A DNA stretch of 12,475 nucleotides, taken from Leishmania donovani (lineage: Eukaryota; Euglenozoa; Kinetoplastea; Trypanosomatida; Trypanosomatidae). The translations under genes and the position numbers were made by a program. A model generated the notes under the pieces. That model saw nothing but the letters and a program-made list of their open reading frames with translations. It did not search any database and had not been told where the DNA came from. Shown here one piece after another: positions 1-7,439 of the stretch; positions within the stretch are counted from its first letter, which is position 1, and each line of letters starts with the position of its first letter. The stretch covers positions 880,927 to 893,401 of the forward strand of contig NC_018258.1 in assembly GCF_000227135.1 (NCBI RefSeq), read 5' to 3'.

Positions 1-880
1 TGGGCAACGATACCGCGCGCTGACGCAGCCCCTGCCACCAGCGAGCTAGTGCTATTTCAGAAAACGGAGAACAGGAAGACAGAAAGAAGAAAACAAAAAA
101 TGAGAGTTACGAAAAGGTTTGCTTAGAAGGCACTGGGTCACGACTTGAGGAGAGCACAGGTGGCGTTGCTTCAGAGCCAGCGGTGTGTGTGTGTGGAGGA
201 GGTGGAGAGGGGAGGAGAAAAGCAGAAGTTCGAAAGAAGAGAGACAGCATGAGAAAGAGAGGGACAACGAGTAAGTCGGTGTTGGAAGAGAGGCGGGGCG
301 TAAGTAGGAGAGACCCTGATATGCTTGAAGCAGGGTGGAGAGGAAGGCAGAGGTGGGGTGGGTGCAGTCTATCTGTCGGTCTCACAAGGGACGTAAAAAG
401 GGAAATAGAAGAAGGAGCGTTGTATGCTTTTGGTCTCATTGTTTTCGTGGAAGGTGGGCACAGAAACCGATGGCGGGCACGTGAGAGAGGGTAGCTTCCT
501 TGGCCGTGTACTCCTCTTTTGGTGCGCAGCAGTGCTCCGGCGTGTGTGCGCGAAAAGAGAGGCATGGAAGATGGCATGAGCCTAACAGCACCGGGCGGCG
601 CGGCAAATGCGTGGAAATGGTGGAGCAGCAACGCGGGAGAAGATATAAAAAAAGAAGGGTAGGTGGTCGTGTGGGGACACACTGAGCACATGGAACGGAA
701 AGAAGAGGGGGAGGTATGGGCTTGTGTGCGTGTGTGTGTGCAGTGGCTCCAAAAGAAAAAGGAATACAGAGAGAGAGGTGGGATGCGCATGCGCGCATAG
801 GCAAGGCAAGACACAAAACACAGACCCACGGGGACATACGCCCACACATAGACATCTACATGCGTATAGGTATACTTCTA

Positions 881-898
881 CACACACACACACACACA
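881..898. repeat. (CA)9 microsatellite
   Basis: Nine uninterrupted CA units. On the minus-strand transcript this is (TG)9. Related GT arrays lie at 183-194 (six units) and 723-740 (interrupted). These are common in trypanosomatid intergenic DNA and likely variable between strains. Confidence 0.95.
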
Positions 899-1022
899 AC
901 GAGCCAAACGAATAAAAGACGCCTTATGGGGCGAAAAGGATCCGTGCCGAGAATAATAAGGAAAAACGCAGAAGTGAGCGCAGGACCCCAACCCCCGAAA
1001 AGAGTGTTTCCAATGACGCCTC

Positions 1023-1059
1023 GAGAGAGAGATGGAGATAGATGGAGATAGAGAGAGAG
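1023..1059. repeat. GA-rich repeat with tandem GATGGAGATA units
   Basis: Two copies of a ten-base unit (1031-1050) are flanked by GA dinucleotide runs. The minus strand is a pyrimidine tract of over 30 nt apart from As within the units. It is a candidate tract for trans-splicing of the gene beyond the left edge. Confidence 0.85.
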
Positions 1060-1674
1060 CTTCATGAGGCAAGAAAACGTACGCGCCTGGCCAAGAGGGA
1101 CACCAACGTCCAAAGGGCTGCGGAGAAAGGACAGAGGAAATAATAACAAAGAAAACGAAGGAAAGAGACGAAGGAGAAGGGGAAGGAAGAGGCTTGCCCA
1201 GGCACACTACTTGCGGGCTGCACGTCGGCCAAATCTGGAGAACCGTAAAACGAACAGAAACGTACACAGGAAACAGAAATTTAGAGATGCAGTCGAGATG
1301 CAGCCAGCGCCCCCTTTCCCCCTTTCCTTCCTGCGGCCGCATGTGCATCTCTCTTCTTGTGCACAGCGATCCAGTGAGCCTCGTCGATGCGACTGGGGGG
1401 CCAGTTACAAAAGCGAGAAGCACGAGAAAACAATCAAGAACGTTATGGTATTTACTGAAAAAGCGGGCATGCATGCGTGGCACTCAAGGGGCCCTTCATC
1501 CAAGGCCTACCCGCGGAGGCCTGTCGCCTTTCAAGACAACACCACTCCGAACGTAGGTCACGTGACGTGGAGGTCGTGTAGATAGAAAAAAAAGCCTTTG
1601 CGAGCTGTTCCAGTGGCATTCTCCGCTCGGCTATCGGGCAGCATGTTTTGCCCACTACGTCATCCCCCACAATG

Positions 1675-4600
1675 TCAATTACGCACCATCAGCGGAAAAG
1701 AGGCCGCCAATTCGTCTTCCTCCAACGTGAGCCCGGCCTGCAGCAGCATTTCCTTGCTCGCCTCCCGAACCTGCATTGCAGTCGGGCGCTCGGCAGGGTC
1801 CAGTGAGAGGCAACGGATGAGGGACTCAACGGCACGGTTACTGTATTTGCCGACCACGCTTGCCCCTCTCAGTGGATCCGCATTCACCACAACACGGCCC
1901 TGCATCAGCGCACTGCTGAAGGTCGCCCCGCCAGCCCTCATCAGCTCCGCGAGCTCTGCCGCAGTCCCGAGTGGCTGCCCGTCATCGCCAGTGGCCCACT
2001 TCCACGCCGGCTGCTTTGTCAGTGCCTCGAGAGCCCCAAGACCAATGCAAAACATGTCGCACTGTGGAGTTGGCAGCGCGCCAGTGGCCATCAAGGGGCT
2101 TATGAAGCACGTTTGATGTATGTGGAAGAGCTCGCGTGCCGCTTCATTGTCGCCTGAGTGCCCAGTTAAGCGGCACTTCCCATCCGCACTTACGAGCACG
2201 TTGTCGAGGCGCACGCTGCCGTGCGCTACTCCCCGCTCGTGCAAATACGACAGAGCGGTGAGAATTTGAAGACCAAAGCGGTTGATGGTCACCGGCTTCA
2301 CATTTGGATAGCGGAAGATGAGCTCACGCAGCGTACCGCCAGGACTGAACTCCCATAGGGGCATGACGCCGCCCTCAAGTGACTCGGAGAAGCCGAGGAA
2401 GGAGAGGAGGTTTGGATGGCGCAGCTGCTGGTGCTTCTTGATCAACCGCCGCACCGCAGCCGCTTGGCGTGAGGAGGGCCTGCAGACGGGGGTGGCGCTG
2501 CGCAGTGCGTCCGACATAGGACCCGGTGGCGCGTTTCTGATAACCTTGGCTACCACGGGATGCACCTCACGATATATCAAGTAATTGACGGAGCACAGTG
2601 CTCCAGCCGAGCCGAGTGCCAACACCCTTCTATTCCACATGAACTCTGGGGTCAACTCGCCGTTCATTGGACAACGTGCAATATGCCAGTGCAGCCCATG
2701 CTCGTCGCGCATCCATGAAGGCATCGAGGGCACTACATAACGAAAGGTGCTGGCGCCGTCCTTCACTGCTAAAACATAGCGTTCCCGTACCCTTGGAAAC
2801 CGATGCGCCGACATCCGTGAAAGGCCGCTGCCATTCTCATCCCTTACGCGGACCTTCCGAAGTACACCGACGTCTTCTTTGTTCGGAGAAAGCACACCTG
2901 GGTACAGTGCTTCAGTTCCGTTACCCAGCGGTTTCGAGTCGCGCAGGACTGCGTCGATTCCTAGCGGACAGAGGCGCACCTTGCACAGTCGCTTCGTGAT
3001 CCGCAGTCGCACGCGGCGCTCGCACTCGCGCATCAGCCGCGCCACCTGCACCGACACGGCACCACCCGTCACGGCGCTGGCAGCCGCCTCGCGACGCATG
3101 GCTGCCGGCAGCAGCCCGGGCTCCAGGTCCGCGATCTCGGCGACGCCGCGGTAGGCGGCCAGCGCGCCAGCGTAGTCGCCGCGCAGCATGTGCTCGAAGC
3201 CGTCGCAGCAGCAGCGTGCGTACAGCTGCCACGCCGCGTCGCCGGCCACGCGCCCGGGCAGAGCCTCGTACAGCACCACCACATCGCCGTCCANNNNNNN
3301 NNNNNNNNNNNNNNNNNNNNNNNNNNNNNNNNNNNNNNNNNNNNNNNNNNNNNNNNNNNNNNNNNNNNNNNNNNNNNNNNNNNNNNNNNNNNNNNNNNNN
3401 NNNNNNNNNNNNNNNNNNNNNNNNNNNNNNNNNNNNNNNNNNNNNNNNNNNNNNNNNNNNNNNNNNNNNNNNNNNNNNNNNNNNNNNNNNNNNNNNNNNN
3501 NNNNNNNNNNNNNNNNNNNNNNNNNNNNNNNNNNNNNNNNNNNNNNNNNNNNNNNNNNNNNNNNNNNNNNNNNNNNNNNNNNNNNNNNNNNNNNNNNNNN
3601 NNNNNNNNNNNNNNNNNNNNNNNNNNNNNNNNNNNNNNNNNNNNNNNNNNNNNNNNNNNNNNNNNNNNNNNGTGCGTCCTGCGCGGCGCGGAGCCTCATC
3701 TCCTCCTGCCGCGTGGCACGCGGTGGCCTCGGCTGCGGTGCCGACTGCGCAGCGGGGACACCATGCCGCGCAGCGGGTGCAGGGGGCGCCGCTGCTGGTG
3801 CCGCCGCCGCGCTAGCGTCTCCAGGCCCACGCGGGAGGTGTGCGCGCACCGCGCTGTTGAAGTGCAGCACGCACGCGTCGGGGCAGAGGCGATGCAGCGT
3901 GCCGTGGTGCGTGTGGCACAGCTCGTGCACGGCGGTGATGAATGCTGTCAGTGCGGCTGGTGTGGGGAAGGGGCCGCTGTTGGCGGTGTTCGCTGCTTGG
4001 GCCGTTTGCTCGGCCGCCGCGATGAGTCGCTGACCGCGAATCTGGCCAGACTCCTGTTCTTCGGCGAGGCTTCGCCGCTGCAGCGACGAGAATGGGTCGG
4101 TGGTGGTAGAGGCTGTAGCGTTCATTGAGAGGTATACGACAGTCGAGAGGTGCAAGGACAGCTGCGGGCCTTTCAATTTCGGCGGCCTGCTATTATGGGT
4201 TAAGCATGAGAAGCGCCGCGTAGGGACATCGTCACTTTGGTGGGCAGAGCCGTCCGTGACACGCAGTCGCAACCCCTCCGGAATGAAGGCGTCGACATCG
4301 CGCAGCTGCTGCATCGTCTTGTTGTGTGCCTTGATGAGTGCATCGACCTCCGTGAAGCGGACGAGCTTGCTGTCTCTCAGGTAATAGAGTTGGCGGTCGC
4401 CGTGCTCGACGCTGGCCAGCATGCTCGCTTGCACGCCGTTGAGCGGCTGCGAGATGGTGCGGTGAATGAGACGCCAGAAAATGAGGGTGAAGATGAGCAC
4501 GGCGGCGACCATGATGCCGTTGCCCATATCGCGGATGAGCGTATGCGGCACGGTGATGTTCTCCTGCACGCTAGCGTAGACGAGAGGCAGACAAAGGCCT

Positions 4601-5805
4601 TTGGACGTCGTGTAGGTCCACGCGGTGACCATCGCGGGTGCGCCGTTGTGCTGGAAGCCAACAGTACTCCTGCTGGCCTCGCTCTGCAGCTGTGCGAGGT
4701 CGACGTGCTGGAGTGCGGCGCGCATGAGCGGATCACGGACATCGCTGGCCTTAAGGTAGGTAACACTGGTGTTGACCAGCGGCGTGTGGATGACGGAGCT
4801 GATAAAGTGCTGGCCCCAGTTGTTAGACATGATGGCGGGGTCGGCGTCGGTGAGGGTTTGGTTAACGAAGAGTGCGATGCGGGCACCGATGTGGTGCGTG
4901 CCGTCGGGCTCGCGTAGAAGCCTCGAGCCGTTGATGTGCAGGAGAGCGTAGTCGGTGATGGGGGTGGTCACCGGCATGGTAGGGCTCCCGTACACCATGC
5001 CGACGGGTACGTTGAGCTCCATGAGGTGCGGAAGAATGGGATTCACACGCCACGCGTTGCGGATGTCGATGTCGGGGTTTCGGCCGGCCGCGAGCTCGTT
5101 GACGAGCGCAAAGATGGGGACGGCATTCATATTCTCGTCTATAAAGTTCGAGATGTTGCGCACTTGAGGTGGCCACTCCATCGCCATGCGCAGCGGACGC
5201 TGGAAGCGATAGGTATCCTTGTCGACGTAGTTGGTGGCGTTGACGGTGTGGTTGTAGGATACATACCCGAAGAGGATATCCGTCAACGCGTCGTCAGTGA
5301 GTCCGTGCATGCAGGTGATCGTCTCTCGGAGCTCGTGGGAGACTAAAGATAATGCGGCGAGGAGCATGTCCTTGTCGTACCCCGAGAGGATGGAGCAGAG
5401 CGTGGCGAGCGTGTCTTCGGACTGCATCTGAAATGGGTAGCGCGCCTGCAGTAAGATCAGGTCGGCGGCCATGTTGTACACGGCACTTATCTGCTGATCC
5501 AGCCGCTTTCTGATGATGTTCGCGTGAACGTGGTGCAGCGTGCGCCACGATTCGAGCACCGCAGCGGAGACGATTGTCTGTGTGACGACGGCGCTGCAGA
5601 TACCGACAGTGGCGAGGAGGGCGAAGAAGAGGATGGACCAGAGGATGTCGACGCGGCACAAGAAGTCGAGCCATGCAGCGCGCTTCGAGGCGCGGGGCAC
5701 ATTCTGCTTGTTCGCGTACAGCCGCGGAAGCGTCTCTGCTCGCGGTTCTTTACTGCAAGAAGCCCACGCTTCGGTGTGCAGCGTGGCGTGGAGAGGGGGC
5801 TCCAT
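1675..5805 (-). CDS. Two-pass membrane receptor-like protein: sensor ectodomain, HAMP-like linker, degenerate cyclase-like domain and pseudokinase domain (gene 1)
   Basis: This frame predicts 1376 residues, 127 of them unknown because of an N gap (residues 712-838). I chose the ATG at 5805 because it is the first in-frame ATG and no ATG lies between it and the likely splice acceptor at 5968. Residues 54-74 form TM1. Residues 75-427 form an ectodomain of about 350 residues, the size of a double-Cache sensor, with seven N-glycosylation sequons (N185, 189, 217, 292, 315, 345, 416). TM2 is at 429-447 and a HAMP-like linker (ISQPL...EVDAL...HNKTM) at 449-505. Cyclase-like segments lie at 547-566 and 613-650 (HTHHGTLHRLCPDACVLHF), then an Ala/Pro-rich stretch at 660-698, and after the gap the VVVLYEALPG...Y..ALAAY tail typical of class III cyclases. 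The kinase fold spans about 1063-1350: Gly-loop LGSAGALCSV, K1087, LRHPN, HGS in place of HRD (1195-1197), N1202, GHS in place of DFG (1215-1217), SPL in place of APE, D1250 and R1340. A role as a non-catalytic membrane sensor or scaffold is inference; ligand and partners are unknown. Confidence 0.88.
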   Translation of the reverse strand: MEPPLHATLHTEAWASCSKEPRAETLPRLYANKQNVPRASKRAAWLDFLCRVDILWSILFFALLATVGICSAVVTQTIVSAAVLESWRTLHHVHANIIRKRLDQQISAVYNMAADLILLQARYPFQMQSEDTLATLCSILSGYDKDMLLAALSLVSHELRETITCMHGLTDDALTDILFGYVSYNHTVNATNYVDKDTYRFQRPLRMAMEWPPQVRNISNFIDENMNAVPIFALVNELAAGRNPDIDIRNAWRVNPILPHLMELNVPVGMVYGSPTMPVTTPITDYALLHINGSRLLREPDGTHHIGARIALFVNQTLTDADPAIMSNNWGQHFISSVIHTPLVNTSVTYLKASDVRDPLMRAALQHVDLAQLQSEASRSTVGFQHNGAPAMVTAWTYTTSKGLCLPLVYASVQENITVPHTLIRDMGNGIMVAAVLIFTLIFWRLIHRTISQPLNGVQASMLASVEHGDRQLYYLRDSKLVRFTEVDALIKAHNKTMQQLRDVDAFIPEGLRLRVTDGSAHQSDDVPTRRFSCLTHNSRPPKLKGPQLSLHLSTVVYLSMNATASTTTDPFSSLQRRSLAEEQESGQIRGQRLIAAAEQTAQAANTANSGPFPTPAALTAFITAVHELCHTHHGTLHRLCPDACVLHFNSAVRAHLPRGPGDASAAAAPAAAPPAPAARHGVPAAQSAPQPRPPRATRQEEMRLRAAQDAXXXXXXXXXXXXXXXXXXXXXXXXXXXXXXXXXXXXXXXXXXXXXXXXXXXXXXXXXXXXXXXXXXXXXXXXXXXXXXXXXXXXXXXXXXXXXXXXXXXXXXXXXXXXXXXXXXXXXXXXXXXXXXXDGDVVVLYEALPGRVAGDAAWQLYARCCCDGFEHMLRGDYAGALAAYRGVAEIADLEPGLLPAAMRREAAASAVTGGAVSVQVARLMRECERRVRLRITKRLCKVRLCPLGIDAVLRDSKPLGNGTEALYPGVLSPNKEDVGVLRKVRVRDENGSGLSRMSAHRFPRVRERYVLAVKDGASTFRYVVPSMPSWMRDEHGLHWHIARCPMNGELTPEFMWNRRVLALGSAGALCSVNYLIYREVHPVVAKVIRNAPPGPMSDALRSATPVCRPSSRQAAAVRRLIKKHQQLRHPNLLSFLGFSESLEGGVMPLWEFSPGGTLRELIFRYPNVKPVTINRFGLQILTALSYLHERGVAHGSVRLDNVLVSADGKCRLTGHSGDNEAARELFHIHQTCFISPLMATGALPTPQCDMFCIGLGALEALTKQPAWKWATGDDGQPLGTAAELAELMRAGGATFSSALMQGRVVVNADPLRGASVVGKYSNRAVESLIRCLSLDPAERPTAMQVREASKEMLLQAGLTLEEDELAASFPLMVRN
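2492..2529 (-). repeat. 38-bp identical patch coding for the PPGPMSDALRSATP insert, gene 1
   Basis: Identical to 11654-11691 in gene 2 while the flanking kinase-coding DNA is clearly diverged. It encodes most of APPGPMSDALRSATPVC, which sits between the beta-3 lysine and the alpha-C region, where ordinary kinases have only a short connection. Confidence 0.9.
2995..3293 (-). repeat. 299-bp perfect direct repeat, copy in gene 1
   Basis: Base-by-base comparison with 12154-12452 shows no mismatch, at a constant offset of 9159. The repeat encodes the end of the cyclase-like domain, from DGDVVVLYEALPG to ECERRVRLRIT. Identity stops exactly after the Thr codon at 2997-2995 (next codon AAG here, GAG in gene 2). 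On the other side it runs into the N gap, so its full length is unknown. Confidence 0.97.
3294..3671. other. Assembly gap of 378 N inside gene 1
   Basis: The run of N covers 126 codons' worth of sequence and keeps the reading frame on both sides, so the estimated size is compatible with one intact gene. The missing part should contain the middle of the cyclase-like domain. Its left edge (3293) lies in the 299-bp segment duplicated in gene 2. The two bases next to the gap (TG on the minus strand) fit the CTG codon at the equivalent place in gene 2. The gap probably arose because the assembler could not resolve the paralogous repeat. Confidence 0.98.
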
Positions 5806-5967
5806 GGTGTGTTGAACGAGCAGCAGAGGGCTACGGTAGTGAAGAATGGAAAAGCAGCAAAGGCAGGAGTGGCTGGTGTTGCGGACGCGTGCGCGGATAT
5901 AGATGCCCACGCGTGGATGCGACTATGCTATGTGGGCAATGAGGCTGCGTCCTCGATAGAGAAATGC

Positions 5968-6022
5968 CTGAAGTTGAGCAGCGAAGAGAGGGCCGAAAAC
6001 GGGAGGAGGGAGAGAGGGAGGG
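5968..6022 (-). promoter_or_regulatory. Likely polypyrimidine tract and spliced-leader acceptor for gene 1
   Basis: On the minus strand, plus positions 6022-6001 read as an unbroken 22-nt pyrimidine run. It is followed by more pyrimidine-rich sequence, and the first AG is at 5969-5968, preceded by C. This is the usual trans-splicing arrangement in trypanosomatids. It would give a 5'UTR of about 162 nt with no ATG before the CDS start at 5805. An upstream alternative exists at 6355. Confidence 0.6.
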
Positions 6023-6152
6023 CGCAAGGCAATGTGGCGCAGCTTGAGGGAGAAAACTGTGGCGGACGGCGCGGGACACACCGAGGCGATCAACAAGAGA
6101 GTGGCAAAGGGCCCGTTTGTGCTGCGTGACGGCGCGTGGGAGCAGCACGACT

Positions 6153-6172
6153 CCCCTCCCCTTCCCCTCCCC
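6153..6172 (-). promoter_or_regulatory. G-quadruplex motif on the transcribed strand upstream of gene 1
   Basis: The minus strand reads G4-A-G4-AA-G4-A-G4, four runs of four guanines with loops of 1, 2 and 1 nt. That is a textbook stable quadruplex pattern. It stands out because the transcript around it is mostly pyrimidine-rich. It lies 348 nt upstream of the start codon, either just upstream of the likely splice acceptor or inside a longer 5'UTR. A regulatory effect is inference. Confidence 0.6.
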
Positions 6173-6354
6173 ACACACAGACTACGCGCCTCCAGAGCGC
6201 CTCGTGCACAACTGTGCTTACTAGGTGCCCGATCCCCCGAGCCGAGTGCTGCATGGACTTACCTTCTCATGTGTCGTGGTGTAGACAACGTTATGCAAGG
6301 AACGCGAACTTGCGACAGTGGAGAACATTGCCACTAGCCGATTCCATCAGAGGC

Positions 6355-6401
6355 CTAAGGAAAAAGCGGGAGGGGGAGCGAGAGAGAGGCGGGAAAGGAA
6401 A
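6355..6401 (-). promoter_or_regulatory. Alternative polypyrimidine tract and AG upstream of gene 1
   Basis: The plus strand from 6359 to 6401 is almost all purine, so the transcript is pyrimidine-rich there, ending TTTTTCCTTAG with the AG at 6356-6355. Use of this site would give a 5'UTR of about 550 nt that includes the G-quadruplex motif at 6153-6172. It is weaker than the proximal site only in being further from the start codon. Confidence 0.35.
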
Positions 6402-6454
6402 TACATACAACTATACATATATACACACATATATATTTATATAGGATGTATATG
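6401..6454. repeat. AT-rich TA/CA repeat patch
   Basis: Alternating purine-pyrimidine sequence with ATAC and TATA units in an otherwise GC-rich region. It sits just upstream (in transcript order) of the distal splice-acceptor candidate, where the poly(A) site of gene 2 might fall. Confidence 0.8.
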
Positions 6455-6844
6455 CACGCAACATCAGCGGAAACGTGCACGCCACATAGTCGCATAAGGC
6501 ACTACAGCATAAGCCTCAAGAACAGAACACGGCAACCCCGCCCCGCCCCCCAAAAAAGCAGCGATGAGGACCGTTTCTTTTTTCCTCTTGGCGACACTGC
6601 TTGAGCGCGCGCGCTTTCATTGTGTCGCTGGCGTTGAGACGCAGTGTGCGGGGGTGTAAAACAACACACACGCACGAAAAAAAATATATGATGCACGTGC
6701 GTGTGGATGTGGGGAGGGCGGTGATGGAGCATAAAGAGGCGGAAGGAAAAGGGCGCCGGAAAACCGTCCCCATTGTGGAGTAGACACCGCCGCACAAAGA
6801 CACAGGGGAGAACGGCAAAAAGGTGAACGAGACGAACCAGCCCC

Positions 6845-6860
6845 AAACAAACAAACAAAC
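6845..6860. repeat. (AAAC)4 microsatellite
   Basis: Four tandem AAAC units; (GTTT)4 on the transcript. A short simple repeat in non-coding DNA. Confidence 0.9.
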
Positions 6861-7236
6861 GATAACAACTAAACGACCATACGAGCCCACTCGTGCGATG
6901 GGAGCTGAGTAGAGACAGCTCAAGGGACCAGATGAGCCGGGCGATGAGGGGAGGGGAGGGGGGAGGAGAGCGAAAGAGAAGGTGACGCAGAACGCCGTTA
7001 AACGACTCCACAGCAAAACCCAGAACGCCCTCGATGCGCCATGTGACCCAATAGACAACAATAATGCTAATCGCTTCGAAACGACAACGGGCTGCAGCTG
7101 TGTAGAAAAAGGCAGTGTAGGCACGTGCATCTGTGCTCATGTGTCTGTGGGCATCGGTATACGACAAAGAGATAGAGAGTGCAGTGGTACGTCCGCTGCA
7201 ATGGTGACGAGCACCCTCCATTCCTGATATCATTGA

Positions 7237-7251
7237 TGGTGGTGGTGGTGG
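7237..7251. repeat. (TGG)5 microsatellite
   Basis: Five tandem TGG units; (CCA)5 on the transcript. It lies close to the 3' side of the retroposon-like element. Confidence 0.9.
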
Positions 7252-7439
7252 AGCGGGATGCTGCAGGGGCACTCTGGCAGGCCTTCTGGCAGAACCGCGG
7301 TATAAAAAAAATGGAGACCCAAGCAACACATGTAGTGAATACATAAATATGTATGCATAGCCTGTCATTCCACCTCGAGCAAGCCAGCAAATGTATACGC
7401 ATTCAACCACAGCCCACCTACCTCTGTCGCACTTTGGCT

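Larger units (their letters stand above)
1..1674 (-). other. 3'UTR/intergenic region downstream of gene 1
   Basis: No convincing gene is seen on either strand. Long frames here start at GTG, run through simple repeats and give Ser/Leu/Pro/Cys-rich or Arg/Lys-rich low-complexity translations. The plus strand is purine-rich, so the transcript is pyrimidine-rich, with strong tracts at about 1146-1192 and 1023-1059 that could serve as acceptors for the next gene to the left. GT/CA microsatellites occur at 183-194, 723-740 and 881-898. Much of this stretch should be the 3'UTR of gene 1. Confidence 0.7.
5806..7439 (-). other. 5'UTR of gene 1, splice/polyadenylation zone and distal 3'UTR of gene 2
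   Basis: No supported gene. The part nearest gene 1 holds the splice-acceptor candidates and the G-quadruplex motif. An AT-rich patch (6401-6454) and short AAAC and TGG repeats follow. Since polyadenylation in trypanosomatids is coupled to splicing of the next gene downstream, the poly(A) site of gene 2 is expected a few hundred bases upstream of the acceptor used, roughly 6200-6900; no motif fixes it. The longest minus frame (7410-6502) starts at GTG and reads as low-complexity Phe/Leu/Cys-rich sequence. Confidence 0.6.

Noticed and set aside
878..1483. 201-residue minus-strand frame downstream of gene 1
   Set aside because: GTG start, ends in the CA/GT microsatellite, no recognisable motif.
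4237..4917. 226-residue plus-strand frame opposite gene 1
   Set aside because: It is a shadow of the GC-rich coding sequence of gene 1, with no domain and the wrong strand for the polycistron.
5806..5910. N-terminal extension of gene 1 to a GTG at 5910
   Set aside because: Nuclear trypanosomatid genes start at ATG. The extension has no ATG, and the ATG at 5805 is the first one after the likely splice acceptor.
6147..6180. Plus-strand pyrimidine tract followed by CACACAG, like a splice acceptor
   Set aside because: It faces the wrong way for both genes and no plus-strand gene follows; the same bases are better described as a G-quadruplex motif on the sense strand.
6946..6966. Second possible G-quadruplex on the plus strand
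   Set aside because: Only three separate long G runs are present and they are on the template strand, so the case is weak.
6502..7410. 302-residue minus-strand frame
   Set aside because: It starts at GTG, has no domain and reads as Phe/Leu/Cys/His-rich low-complexity sequence, as expected from a pyrimidine-rich UTR.
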